64,000 nt of DNA. It comes from Marsupella aquatica (taxonomy: Eukaryota; Marchantiophyta). A program made the position numbers and the translations under genes. Numbering within the stretch: the first letter of the stretch is position 1; each line of letters opens with the position of its first letter. The stretch spans positions 15,810,001 to 15,874,000 of the forward strand of contig OZ316893.1 of NCBI GenBank assembly GCA_973895155.1. Reading direction: 5' to 3'. The notes beneath the pieces were generated by a model. It searched no databases, was not told the origin of the DNA, and saw only the letters and a program-made list of their open reading frames with translations. Below are positions 24,085-35,877 of this stretch, piece after piece.

Positions 24085-24290
24085 TTAACGGAAAGCTTCA
24101 GACGACATCAACTCCTTGAAATCCTGAAAGTCCACCTTCCCATTACCGTCCGCATCGACTCCCTTGATCATCTGCTGACACTTCTTATAACTATGTCCTT
24201 TCATGCCCAGGCTCTTCAACACCATTTGCACGTAGATGAGGCCCTTACTGAACCTTGCTAAGCTTGCTTCTCTTTCATTCATTTGTGCCT
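24085..24290 (-). pseudogene. Calmodulin-like protein fragment (last EF-hand)
   Basis: The C-terminal 60 residues of this short frame match the end of plant calmodulin-like proteins: VLKSLGMKG, then a KKCQQMIKGVD helix and the loop DADGNGKVDFQD followed by FKELM. This is an EF-hand calcium-binding loop with Asp at positions 1 and 3 and Asn at 5. Position 12 is Asp rather than the usual Glu, which often alters metal preference. The first three EF-hands of a normal protein are absent; residues before LARFSKG look unrelated. It is either a terminal exon of a gene whose other exons are not evident or, more likely, a fragment. Confidence 0.6.
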
Positions 24291-25136
24291 CATGCGTTGG
24301 ACAATCTACAGTAGCGAGAGGCATCACTGAGTTAGGAACTGCAATGATGACGCCATGGAAAGGAGTGTTGAGTGATCAACATAGAATCATGTCCACTTCT
24401 TCCTTCGTGGCAGCAGAAGGTTGAGAAAATTGTCACGATTACTTTGTCATCAGATCAACTTGCCGAGAGAGATTTAGTTACTATTCAATTGAAACACAAT
24501 TCAAAATGTGGGTGGGCAGTGGTTACTCAGGGTAAAAAAAACGGAAGGTGGGCCTCCTACTAATTGAACAATCTGTTACCTAGGGTAAATAAAATGGTTA
24601 TTTTTCAAACATTTTTACATCAAGATTTACGGCATGGTGTCCTCAATTTTACCAAAATCATGCCACAGACACGAATGTTGAAGCAATTTTATTTTGTAAA
24701 CCAATCCGTACCTGTTTACAGCGCGTCTTGATGATGTGGCGCATTGTGGAGTCTCAAATTTTGGAAGGGACCTCTAGTGGGGTCCGTAATTAAAATTTGA
24801 AAAAACCTGGGTTGTCCAGTTAAAAAAATTTCAAGTCATATAAAAGGTTTGGTTTTCTTCTTTTTCTATATGAAATTAAAAAATATTCCTATACATGTTG
24901 TAATTTTTATTAAAAGATTTTTAAAATTTTAATAAAAACCCTAAAAAGCTGGCTAGTTTGGCTATAGACCTTTGTATTAAAAAAAACCCATATAATTTGG
25001 TTTTGATCAACTTTTTGTACATCAAAACATGTTTGTTTATTTTTTTAAGTTACATTTTTGGATTCATTGAGTTGAGAGGTACAAGACTTTAGTAGACTAA
25101 AATGAAATCTAAGATGGTAAATTGGATATAAGGCCA
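24291..25136. other. AT-rich region without a supported gene
   Basis: No supported ORF. The interval from 24600 to 25130 is very AT-rich, with poly-A and poly-T runs. Confidence 0.45.
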
Positions 25137-25674
25137 TTATAAGGAATTAAAAACTTGCCTTATAAAAAGGGGAGTTGCATACCCGGGCTTTGAATAGACC
25201 TTGACCCAAACATCAGGATTATCCAAGTTCACAACCGATGCAATATCACAACGAATAGTTGCTGACAAATCTGGCTCTCTATCATAGAGCAAGAAATAAG
25301 GTGAAAAGGATGCAAGTGATGCTTGCGGACTGAAATGGTAACCCATAGTTAACCAAGGTAATTGGAGATCCCAATCTCCCAAATGACCAACCTTCAAGCC
25401 ATACTTGCACAATCCTCTCTTCACAGTTTGCACTACCGTTTTAGCCAATCCATCTGCCTAAGGATGATCATGAGAAGTAGTATGATGATCAATCATAGCT
25501 TGTTCACACAAACTCTCAAAATCTCCATGGAACTCAGTTCCCCGATCAGTCAGCACCTTAGCTGGTGCTCCAAATGACTGAGTACACGATCCAAAAATGT
25601 GGCAACAACTCCTCAACTAGCTTAATTTATCTGGCAACGCCACTAGCTCAATCCACTTGGAAAAGTGCTCCACC
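25137..25674 (-). pseudogene. Ty3/gypsy integrase remnant, catalytic core part
   Basis: Minus-strand reading gives VLTDRGTEFHGDFE, the DDE-core segment around the second Asp, then a segment ending in a stop (TAG in place of Gln in a typical DHPQADG motif). It then continues as TVVQTVKRGLCKYG and SPYFLLYDREPDL, typical of plant gypsy integrases. The sequence continues across the mobile insertion at 25675-29127 to the zinc-binding part at 29.5-29.9 kb. It is inactive through stops and frameshifts. Confidence 0.85.
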
Positions 25675-25784
25675 CCCTGGGCCCCCACTCTTAGTAAAAA
25701 CTCTCTACCCCCTATGAATGGACCCCGCTTGGTACCCCTTGTTATTATTTTTGGAACATTAAAAATTTACCTTGTTACTTAGAA

Positions 25785-28386
25785 CACTAGTACATATTTA
25801 GCTGATTTCCGATGCTCAATTTTTGCAAACAATCGGCGTCCGATTCTAAAAGAATCGGAAATTCCCATTATCACAAAATGGCAATATGCCATACTCTCGG
25901 CTTCGGATATCTTCATTTCCGATGTAATTAACAACGGAACCTTTCCGATGCGGTAAAAAACGGATCATATCCGTTACAAAATACATCGGATCCCCTAACA
26001 AAAAATTTGATTGATATGTCCGATGTTTTTTGTAACGGAAATGATGTGCGTTTCAATATTGATCGGAAAAGTTCCGTAGTTGATAAGAACGGATATTATA
26101 TCCGATTAGTCCGATGCTAGTAGAATGGGAAGTCCGATGCTAGGAGAATGGGAAATTTTCATTTTGGCAAAACGACAAATTCCTATTGTGTTAGATGGGG
26201 CATGTAGTTGCACCGACATACTCTTCCTAGAAAAGAGGATACAATCATTCTTGCATGTTTGAATGACTTCATACTTGAGGCAAATGGACTTAATTGAATG
26301 TTGTTCTTGCCTCCTTCCAAGACCCCAAAATATTGTTCCCTTTTGGCAATATTTGCTCAACATGCAAAATCAAAATTTATCATCTAAAAGGAGATTGCTT
26401 GTCCCATGTAGTCTTTGTTGCAAGTCCAACAACAACATAGTTGATGAAAGATGAGACAATCGGGAGCTGCCCTTGACGCCAAGGCTTTGGAAGGACCAAA
26501 ATATTAATCTTCCATAACTAATAAACTATAATGATCTCATGTCAAGTTGGATGGAGGAGGGCTTTACTATTTACGAATGACCCCAAATTTCTATTGATTG
26601 CTCCAAGGGAATGTAAGAGGGTAATCGTAATTATAGATCACTCGATGCAAACATGCAATATCATGATAGAGCAAAACTGGGATTTATTAGTCTAATGCCA
26701 CACTTTTGTGGCATAATCACTACATTGCCACTCTTTTTCTTGTATTTATCACTCTGCCTCTCGTTTGAGTCATTGGTTAAGAAAAGTAACTCAGGTTAAC
26801 TACCTAAGATCCGTCGTTGAGATTTCTTTTGGTCTTCCCATTGGATGGTCGTCGCTTCCCTCACGGTTACATTTTGAACCCTTAGTATAGTTTGCGGAGG
26901 GGTGGGTCGGCTAATCCATTTCTCCTCCCCTCCATTTCTCTATCACCATAGTCGAGGCGCATTGGCTGCGTCTTTGCTCCACCCTTGCCGCTATCATTGC
27001 GTCCTCATTTCCCCGGCCCAGGCTGTGTTGTCGCTGACCCTAGCTGCCTCTAGCTTGGCTGGGGCCCTCACTCTTACTATATAAAGTGAACCCCCCTGAG
27101 AACAGACACCCCCCATGTACCCCTTCTTAATATTTTTGTTCACAAAAAAAATCCCCTTGTTAATGTAAAAATATTAACTTTTCTTATTAAATTTTATCCT
27201 TTTGTAAATTATAATATAGTTTTTCAAGGAATTGAAAACATCCTTGAATTTTTAAAATTGCAAATATCATACTGAAATAGATAAGACTTTATTTTGCATA
27301 GGGGACTTGTATGTTACGCCTTTGTTTAGGGTACATATTTTATATAGTTAAACAAAATTAGTACCAGAGAATTATAGTTCTTCCTGTAGTATACAGACAA
27401 GCATGGCTGCACTATCCTCTCAGTGTTCCTAAAGCCCACGAAACCAAACTTGCCTTATGACGACAAATAATTAAATATCTGATTTACTATATGAACATGT
27501 GCGCAAGTAAAGTGATGACATGTGTGTCAACCATATAGTGACATGTGTACTTGGCATTTTGGGTACCCTTGCATAAGATTAATCTGACATGTATTTGATA
27601 AGAGCCTTATTACTAATATTGTGCTGAATATATATACAGGGATGTTGCCTACTTTAAAAACTATTATAAAAATTAGTTTGCATTACATTAAAAACACCCT
27701 TGCGATGTTCGCACGTCCTCCCTGTATTAGTAACACTTAGGGCCCAGGGGGCTGGGGCTGCATTGTTGCATGTTTCCTGTTGGCCTCTCCCGACTCTGCC
27801 CAGCTTAGGTCCAAATTATGGGTCTTAATAAATTTAGAAGGTATAAAATCCCTAAACACTCCAAGTCAAACAATAAAAGTGTTAAGCTTGCATGTACATT
27901 GTGAGGGATAAGAACCACAAAGTTAAGCTCATGTTGGAGGAATAGCAATTGGAATGGGTGACCACTTAGTTGAGGAATGAAGAGTTGAAATGTCAAAGGA
28001 GATGGGCACCTCGCTCATGGTTGCAAAATGAAAGTAAATATACAAAGGAAGAGATGGGTGACCTGAGCACCCCGCGTCCGCTCCAATGTGTATCCCATTT
28101 TCATTGTTTTGCTCTTTCCCATTCTCCCAGTATCGGACTTTCCCATTCTCCCAACATCGGACTTTTCCATTCTCTTAGCATCGGACTTTTCCATTCTCTT
28201 AGCATCGGACTTTCCCATTCTTTCAGCATCGGACTTTCCGATTTAAGTCCAATCGTCGATATCCGATACTTTTATCATGGCATGTTACGATGCCGGCAGA
28301 ATTGGATGTATGGTTTTTTCATATTTTGTTTTACAAAGACGTCCGATGTGGAGAGAATCAGAAAAAGGAGGTAAAATGTACTAGTG
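25785..28386. mobile_element. CACTA element (2,602 bp) nested in hAT element A
   Basis: It begins CACTAGTACA and ends TGTACTAGTG, perfect 10-bp inverted ends with the CACTA signature. It is flanked by the 3-bp TSD GAA (25782-25784 and 28387-28389). Subterminal repeats built on CCGATG are dense at both ends: CCGATGCTAG-AGAATGGGAA twice near 26110-26155, and at least five inverse units of CCCATTCT...CATCGGACTT at about 28118-28235. No transposase ORF is recognisable, so it is non-autonomous. A smaller hAT element lies inside it. Confidence 0.92.
27065..27749. mobile_element. Non-autonomous hAT-like element B (685 bp) nested in the CACTA element
   Basis: It is flanked by the 8-bp repeat GGCTGGGG at 27057-27064 and 27750-27757. 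The right end (reverse complement CCCTGGGCCCTAAG) matches the family ends; the left end reads CCCTCACTCTTAC and seems to lack the GGGCCCT part. Internal sequence such as the GTTCGCACGTCCTCC segment near the right end is shared with elements A and C. Confidence 0.82.
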
Positions 28387-29251
28387 GAAAAATCAACATT
28401 TTGGCAATATTTTATACCCTTCAGATAATTATAAAATATAGATTTGATGGATTTTATATAAGCTTAATCAATTATATTTTCTTAGTTCAAAGAATATGAT
28501 TTACCCAAATGTACCAAAATACTTCAAGCGCTAATGTATGCACTTTATTTATAATACTATTTGAGAATAGCAAGTACTCATATATATGTCTATTTGGCAA
28601 CATGATAGAATTTATAACAACACACAATTTCCTCCCTAATAGAGGAAATATAATTGGCTTCCCTGGACTCAAACCCGGTGACACCCTGAAATCCTTAAAC
28701 CCTATAATTGGGCATACAACCTTGCATAGAACTTGGGACACGGATTTATAATTGGAGGACCTCTCTCTTCCCTCCCTCGGATCCAATGGGTACGGATTAG
28801 TCCCAACTGTCTTACAAAGGCATACCAAAAGGCATAGACACATATACCTATTAGATGATGTCATGTGTACCACTAAGATGATGTCGCGTGGTAGAGATGA
28901 TTATATACCCCCTTCCCCAAAACAAATGGGAGCAGAATATGAAGTGCCCTTCCTTACTTAGAAAGTGACATTTGTATAAAATTGTGGGTTGCTTAATTAC
29001 AAGCAAATTCTAAAAATTACCTCAATATGAATAGTATCTTGTACTTGACTAAGAAAGTACCAAACAAAATTGACCCTTGAATCGTTCTCACGTCCGACCC
29101 ATTTTACCTAAGAGTGGGGGCCTAGGGGCTCCACCATAACCAAAACATATTGATTATGCTATTGAGTGAGAGATAGTGGACCAACAAGTCCAAATTGCAT
29201 CAATATCCCAAACTCATGATCAGCAATGTATGAAACTAGGGAGTGGGAGCA

Positions 29252-29454
29252 CCCTGGGCCCTCACTCCATGTACAAGAAGTGGACCCCCTGCAATCGGGC
29301 CCTTTTTGTGTTTACCCCTTGTTATTTTCATTTTACCATTAAAAGTTCTCTTATTACCGGTAATAATTATAATTATTAGTTCAAAATGAATAAAAACTAC
29401 CCTTTGAGCGTTCGCACGTCCTCCACGTTTTAGTTTAAGACTGAGGGCCCAGGG
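29252..29454. mobile_element. hAT-type MITE C (203 bp)
   Basis: It starts CCCTGGGCCCTCACTCC and its reverse-complement right end starts CCCTGGGCCCTCAG. An exact 8-bp TSD, TGGGAGCA, is at 29244-29251 and 29455-29462. Inside it shares ACCCCTTGTTATT and GTTCGCACGTCCTCC with elements A and B, so the three are one family. It interrupts the same gypsy integrase remnant as element A. Confidence 0.93.
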
Positions 29455-30169
29455 TGGGAGCATTAAATGATGCTCTCACTCGATCACATACCACACACTT
29501 AGCTATCAATTGTTGGAGATGAGTATGCATACCACGCCCCCAATACCGTGTCTAGAGCAAGCTATAAGTGCGCTTCACACTAAAGTGATCCAACTCCTCG
29601 TGCGCATGTTGCACCAAATGTACTTGTTGTGATGGTTTTGGTACCACCAATACCTTACCATCACATAGTACTCTCAAAAGATGGTTTCCTTCCCATTGAA
29701 ACCTCTTGGCTCTTTGCAAAACCCTGTCACGCTCCTTGGTATCAAGACTGCCATCAATAGAACCATTGCGCAGGTATTCCAACACTCTCTCATTGTTGTG
29801 AATATCTTGTTGTCCAACAAAAACCTCACCAACATCCATATCTATAGACTCATCATGTACTCCATCCAATGAGGTAGAGTCCATAGATCCACTGCATGCT
29901 GGCAGCCAATAAAGGAAGGTAGATGCATGTCATCCTGACACCATCTCCTTGTCTGACTCATCATGCCATTTGGCCCTAGTCCCAGACATCCTCCTGACTG
30001 GTACATGGATTGCAACTCAATCCATCTACATCCAAGTTCACCTTTCTAGGCCTATGCACAACCTGGAAATCATACTCCTATAACGCCATTGCCCATTGTG
30101 CAAGCTTGCCTATAAGTTTGTCAAACTCCATTAACCACTTGACTGATGATCAATGATCAAGGTGAAAGG
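29455..30169 (-). pseudogene. Ty3/gypsy RNase H end and integrase zinc-binding remnant
   Basis: Reading leftward from about 30169, the frame gives the end of RNase H (LIIDHQ, then WLMEFDKLIGKLAQWAMAL, then a VVHRPRKVNLD segment). The integrase zinc finger follows: HAHEELDHFSVKRTYSLL with its two His, and KCVVCDRVRASF with its two Cys. Stops and at least one frameshift break it. The core continues in 29136-29243 and then 25137-25674 after the two hAT insertions. This domain order is diagnostic of Ty3/gypsy rather than copia. Confidence 0.85.
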
Positions 30170-30190
30170 TGTAGGGTTTAGGGTTTAGGG
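30170..30190 (+). repeat. Interstitial telomere-type tract, about 2.7 TTTAGGG units
   Basis: The tract reads TGTAGGG followed by two TTTAGGG units, the Arabidopsis-type plant telomere repeat. It lies exactly where the gypsy RNase H remnant stops and the decayed transposase-like frame of the neighbouring element begins. Similar single units occur elsewhere (48868, 50831, 54843), so short tracts are not rare here. Confidence 0.75.
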
Positions 30191-31665
30191 TCATAGACAT
30201 GTGTGCTGAAAGTACTCCATTCTTTTGACATCCTCTTCATCACATCAAAGCTCACCCATATATGCTCCTTCAAGAGGCCCCAACCCCCTTCTTCATCTAA
30301 TGCAGTAAATCTACTCCAGATCCATGACCTTTGATTTTCATGATTTTAAAAATATGTGAGCCTCTATCATCCTTACACCCTTGCCCAGGAAGAAGATGCC
30401 TTTGGAGAAAAGGCTCAAGAAATAGAAACGTGATAAACATTCTTCCGCATGCGGACCAGATATTCAAGATCACCTTGACAACTTGATCTTCACGAACGTT
30501 CTTAAATCACATAGCAAATTTCTGAGTTGTTGAAACAAGCATAAGTGACTTCCAGATTTCTGTTTTTTCTAGCTTCAAAATTTCATCCACAAACTCATCT
30601 AGGGCATCCATTAAAGATCCATTGATCTCATTTTTTAAAACACACAATGTAGAAGAAGGATTCTTCTCGTGTTGTTTTTGGATTTTTTCTATTGCTATTT
30701 TCTCAACACTTCTAGACCACACCTTTCGACATGGATGGTTGTGCACCCCCATATGGATTGCAAGACGTGACATGTGCTTTATAGTGTTAGCCTCTATCAA
30801 AACTTGCAGGTACATATAAAATATTTTTGCTGGACACGATTCAACACAAAATGGAACTTGAAGACAATAACGACAAACAATTCCACCAGCATCGATCAAC
30901 CTCCTGGGACAATGTTGACCAGCAAGCTTGGGGATCCCATCCCATGCTGTACAATTTCTGCCTTGAGTCCTAGTGTAAAACTCACATGCTCTATTTTGAC
31001 ATTTGAGAGAACCACTGCAGCTGACTTTCCCGAACTCCCACATCTTCGAGAGGACATTAGCTGAAGTAGGGAAAATTTGAGTCCATGGATAGCAGCCCTT
31101 GGATCGATCCATGTTTTGCAGATGATCCCCTTTGGAGCTGACACCTTCAACTCGCGGAAGCTCAAATATGACATTCCCATTGTATCCTGCAGGTAACCAT
31201 TCAACCTGCTCATGCCTGAATGACTTGGACCTAACAAAGTGGGATAACTCACTTTGTCCAATTGATTTCAATAAGGCATCAAGTGCACTTCTTCTGTACA
31301 CAACCGGGATAGGGTGAGTTAGAGGATGCACATCATCAGACCTCTCCAACACAGTCACTACTGGTGGTATCTGTGGCCACAACAAAGTGGACTAACGCTC
31401 TCCTTTTTTATCTCACTCGCCTTCAACATGGGCAGGGATTCACTCTCAGAGAGTTCGGCATCAGACGTCAGGTCAATCACCTTGTGAGATAATTGAGGCT
31501 TCTCCACCTTCACATGAATGAGATATTTACAAAAGGCAGTAAATAGCAAACATCGAACTATATGTTCAGGACTGGTAACAGCAAAATTTCCTGTTATGGG
31601 TGCACATTTCTCCTGGTATTGTGGCAAAATTTCCAAAAACCGTTCCCAAAATACTGATACTTCTG
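30191..31665 (-). pseudogene. Cys/His-rich protein with SUMO-interacting motif, possible transposase N-part
   Basis: On the minus strand the frame starts after an AG acceptor-like site near 31665 and runs to 30507, with one frame change near 31375, then on past a TGA to about 30290 and in another frame to 30191. Early on is VIDLTSD followed by acidic residues (about 31460-31480), a canonical SUMO-interacting motif. A Cys/His-rich domain lies at about 30770-31030: LKCQNRACEF, QHCPRRLI, CRYCLQVPFCVESCP, ending in AIHMGVHNHP, like WRKY/GCM-type fingers found at the front of some Mutator-related transposases. The tail (VSFDVMKRMSKEW then a THVYDP strand) looks like the start of an RNase H-like core, cut at the telomere-type junction. 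The transposase reading is a hypothesis. Confidence 0.5.
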
Positions 31666-31678
31666 CGATGCCGAATAC

Positions 31679-32111
31679 TAGCGCTGGACGGTTATAGGCA
31701 AAACAAACACAAACGCATCATGCCAAATACTAGCGCCGGGCGTTCAAACCCTAAATAATGAAACATCAATCGCCCAAACATGCCGAATACTAGGGTTGGG
31801 CGCTGCTTTGTGAAGCAAATCACGAGAACGTAGGAGTGATGTTCAGGCTAAGATCCAACTAGAAACCAAACATTTCCAACAGTCTAAGTTCAATATCAAA
31901 GTACAAAAGCAGGACTTAACCAAGGTATCTGAGTCAGAACTTGAAACGGGAAATTGAAAGAAAAGAAACCCGATATTTTTTCTTCAAATCAAACATATTG
32001 TCCTCGATGTACAAATATTGCTACAGGGAAACTCTAAAGTTTCAGACAGAATAGAGAGCATAACAAGAGAATTCCTTGTAACCATAAAATTGTAACTAGC
32101 GCCAGGCGCTA
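31679..32111. repeat. Four left copies of the TAGCGCC-GGCGCTA palindrome
   Basis: Copies at about 31679, 31731 and 31791 are degenerate (ACTAGCGCTGGACGG, TAGCGCCGGGCG, TAGGGTTGGGCGCTG) and share the left flank CCGAATAC or CCAAATAC. The copy at 32097-32111 is perfect: TAGCGCCAGGCGCTA. All lie between the two minus-strand genes, outside coding sequence. Confidence 0.85.
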
Positions 32112-33190
32112 ATACTCCTGGTGGGTGCTTCCTCGTACCATGTCCTAGCTCGAAGAGTGACAATCATTGTCAATCCCAGCGTCCTGACAATCTGGATCTT
32201 GGCGGAAACCATGTAATCAGAAGTTGACATATGCTCTCGTGGGCCGTCAATGCACTGGTCTCCGAAAACCGACTTCTAGGAGATTTGTATCTTGAAAGTT
32301 GTCACGTCGTCAGCCTAGGCCTTAACTCGGGCTTCGGCTTAGACAGGCACATCCGTTGTCAATATGAGGGTTCGGGCAGGGAGGGAGGCACGGAATGCAC
32401 CTAAATCACATAAACTAGCGCTAAGTGCACCTATTGTCATATACAGACACCTCTTAGGTATGGTTTGTGTTCCGCCGCCGGAACATACCTCAGTCGATAG
32501 CAGGATCAACCCCGACTTACGGGCTTCTAAGCCTTTGTGTTGTCCGCCTTTGATCCGGATTCGATGGTATGGGTACTAAACCCGGGCTCGCAACCACTTA
32601 CCCGCAAGCTGCACCCCATGCATGACTTGGGTAGTGCGTTTGGCCAAGCGTTGGCACCTATACACGAGATTCACACATATACATACGCACAAGCATACAA
32701 TCTCGATTTACACGAAGGAAATAGTGGGAAAGGATTTTACTACATAGGAGACATATGCATACACTTAGTTGACCCGAAAGCCCTGGAACGAACAGGTCCG
32801 AGGCCAAGGGTGTACACTACAACGGAGCCCGGCTCCGCACTTGCCCAGCGAGCTTAGTCCTACACCCTCCCCTTGGTACTCTTTCACTCCCAGAGGTCGG
32901 GACTCCCCGCACATACCGCGGATGTCCAACATTGAGACTAAAAACCCCTGCCTCTATCGAGGGGTGCACTAAATACTAAGGGCCGAGGAACGGAGTGCCC
33001 TCGTGCCCGAAGATTTGCTAACTAAGGTCCTAACTAAGCTGGCTGTCAGGCCGGAAAATGGCTTGTCTTATTAGAAGATCCTAATCTACGCAGGTTGTAC
33101 AGCATGGCAGTGCTGCTTTAACTAGGGCAGGTGCTTGTCCCTATAGCCTAATTTAGCTATTCCTAACTCTACTCTAATCCTACTCCGCCG

Positions 33191-35779
33191 CTAATGCCTG
33201 GCATGCTTGCCAGAGCCGCTTGAGTGGGAGCGGCTATCCCGCTGCCTTCTGAGCCTGTCGGCGTCCTGCTTGAGTAGCTGGACCTGGTCCAGCAGAGATT
33301 CGTTTTCCCGCTTCGCCGCGTCTGCCTCTTCCGCGGCCTCCTGGCATGCCTCCTCTAGTTGCTGGGTGTCGCTCGTCAGCTTGTCCACCAACTGGGCCTA
33401 CTTTGTGACTTCTCCTTGAAGCCACGCCACCTCTGCCTTCAGGGTGTCAATCTCGGCTGTATCCCGTTGAGACCTGGAGTCAGCTTCCTCCAGATCTTTT
33501 TGCCAACTGACGGCTTGCCCCTACAAACCATCAATCTTGGTTCGGAGCTGCGTGATCTTGGTGTCCTTTCCAAGCCCGACCTGTATTGCTAACGCGGCTT
33601 GGGCTCTAGCCTCGGCGACCTGGTCCTCCGTGGCCGTTACCTGAGGCCGTAGTTGCTGGAGTTCAGCCTCCAAGGTTGCCACTTTGTCCTTTAGGTAGGC
33701 AGACTCAACCCGATATCGCTCTATTCTCTGCGCGGTCTCTACCTGCGCATGTCCTGCCCTTACTACCGCAACCAACTCCTTGTTGAAGAAGTAGGCCACC
33801 CTCCGGGCCATGTATTCCCCGGTGTCCCGAGAGATCTGTTGCGAGAAATCTCCCAACAACCCGTTCAAAAATGTGCCTGGCGCAAAGAGTTCCGGATGGT
33901 CTAGACTGTGTCCTTCTGGATTCGGGCACGGGCAGACTCCAACCCGTGCGGGAGTAGGAGTGGACACATCCAACCCTTGAGGTAAGTCGGTCAAAGGAGC
34001 TGGTCCCACTGGAGGTGGATGGTTCTCCTGCACAACCACGGGGGGTGGAGGAATCTCCCTGGCTACCATGGCATCTGCTTTGGGTACGGCTTCACCCGAC
34101 CTGGCTTCGATGGCATTGTCCCGATTGATTGCGTCTAAGGTCGCAATAACATCAATGGGTATGCTTGGCGGGGCGGCAGCGGCGGGTTGCAGGGCCAGGG
34201 TAGCAGGACTTGCAGCTGCCAGACTTTGGGCCTTGGGCTGCAGTCACCTTACCTGGGCTGGGAACACCCATTTTGGCGGGGTCAGCTTGGGCTCGTTGAG
34301 ACGCGGGAGGCTCGGGCGGTCAAAACGAGCATACCACTTGAGGATGATTTTGACGTGGCTAGCGAAGTACGCCCTTCCGCCAAGGTACAAAGTCTTCCTT
34401 CTCCGCTCCATCTCCTCGTGGAACTTCTTGACGAAGAAGGACGCCCACTTCCTGGGCCGATAGTTCTCCACCTGGATGACCTGAGCGGCCGATATTTCTC
34501 CTCTGGGTTCCATCATGTGGAGGGCATACCGCTGGAACTCTAGGCGTTCTGCTACCTTCGGGATGAGGCACATCCTCATTAAGAACCCATTGTCCACTAC
34601 CCCCTCGGCCGGGAAGCTAGATGACTGGTATTTAGCTCCCTTGCCCCCAGGAGCCCGCGACTCTACCCGGTTTATCCCCTCGGGTAAGCCAAAAATCATC
34701 TTCAGACGTGCCTCATCGAGACACATCACTCTCCCGTGCGCTCGGGTTTGTTGGCAGGCCTCGTCGAAGTTCTCAATGAACTCCGTCATATCCTGCCCGT
34801 AATACCTGCTTCCGTTCCAAGGGAGAGAGGCGAGGTGCTCAAACCCCTGGGTCTTCAGATAGCATGCATGCTTGGGGTGGAAAATGTTCTTGTGAACGTT
34901 GTCCCCCATGCGATGCATGGTCAGCTTGGCTACCGTGGCCAAAGGCAACCCGGATACGGCTGCGGGCTCCTTCCTCTTCCTACCCCAAGACTGATTACCG
35001 GGGTGACTAGAAGAAGGGGACATCTCTCCTTCCTCTCGGTCAGGTGGTGGTAGCGCGACTGCCGTGAGTATTGGTGCCGGGGCCGCTAGCGTTACCGTGT
35101 TATCCCCTCGGGCTTGCTGGAGTGGTGCTGGGTTGTTCGTACCCCGTGGTTGTCGATTCAGAGGAGGGTGAGCCTCCTCATCTTTGGAGCTAATATTTAC
35201 CGCATTCACCACAGATCATACTCGGAGAGGTGGTGGAACCGGTGGCGGGGACCGGCTTGGCTGAGGCCGAGGAGGTGTAGGTGCGGGTACGAGCACGGGT
35301 TGGCCGGCACTGGTCGTTGATGGTAAAGTTGCCATGAAGTTCTACAGGTGCCGGTGGAGGTTTTTTGATGCAAGTGAAGATGGTCCTGTCGACCAGGTAG
35401 TGTTGAACTTGCCGTTGATGATAGCCCGGACCCGAGCGGGGATGTGGTCGAAGTGGTGCCGCTGCAAGTCAATCATGTCCGGAATATTGAAGACCTCGTC
35501 TGGAAGCCGAAGCAATGCCTCCCAGAATCCGATGTATTTGCCTCCGTCGAAGAAGTACCCTGATACCTCTTCGGGTCTGTAAAGCTCGCTCTGGGATGGG
35601 TACTCAAAGTTAAGGAGATAGTGGTGACGGCCTGCTAGGCGGATGGCTCTCTCGTATTTGCATTCGATCTCATATCAGCGCGGGTTGGCATGTTTCAATG
35701 AGTCGGCCAAGTGCCCTCCGATAGAGAGGAACTGAGTCCAGAATCGTATGGCCGAACTGGAAAGGATTGTGTGCGACAT
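33191..35779 (-). pseudogene. Unrecognised protein gene of the 3.95-kb TIR element
   Basis: Leftward coding begins at ATG 35779, about 100 bp after a TATAAAAG (35878-35885). The first frame has a TGA at 35675-35677 and continues (LAGRHHYLLNFEYPS, RLPDEVFNIPDMIDLQRHHF) to 35342. A second stretch, 35212-34244, is Pro-rich, then compact and mixed (NIFHPKHACYLKTQGFEHL, IENFDEACQQT, MIFGLPEGINR). A third, 34069-33521, and a fourth, to 33191, are coiled coil (LKDKVATLEAELQQLRPQV; KRENESLLDQVQLLKQD) ending in Arg/Ser/His-rich residues. Frames change between stretches, so introns or frameshifts exist. I do not recognise the family. Its position as sole gene of the element and the C-terminal coiled coil suggest a gag-like or DNA-packaging role, but this is a guess. 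Confidence 0.5.
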
Positions 35780-35877
35780 TCAGAGGAGATAGCAAGTGAC
35801 TAAGGAAAAGCGAGAGAGCTGGGATCGAAGCCGGCGCATGGACTGGAGAGCTGGCGTACTGCAAAGGATCGGCCCCC

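Larger units (their letters stand above)
25675..29127. mobile_element. Non-autonomous hAT-like element A (3,453 bp with nested inserts)
   Basis: An exact 8-bp direct repeat, GCTCCACC, flanks it at 25667-25674 and 29128-29135. The left end reads CCCTGGGCCCCCACTCTTAG and the reverse complement of the right end CCCTAGGCCCCCACTCTTAG, so the terminal inverted repeats differ at one position in 20. The flanking integrase sequence lines up when the element is left out, which confirms the borders. Most of its length is a CACTA insertion; its own sequence is only about 850 bp. No transposase is present. Confidence 0.93.

Noticed and set aside
32364-32972. Plus-strand ORFs in the left part of the 3.95-kb element
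   Set aside because: Frames overlap and change repeatedly with no domain; the element's convincing gene is on the other strand.
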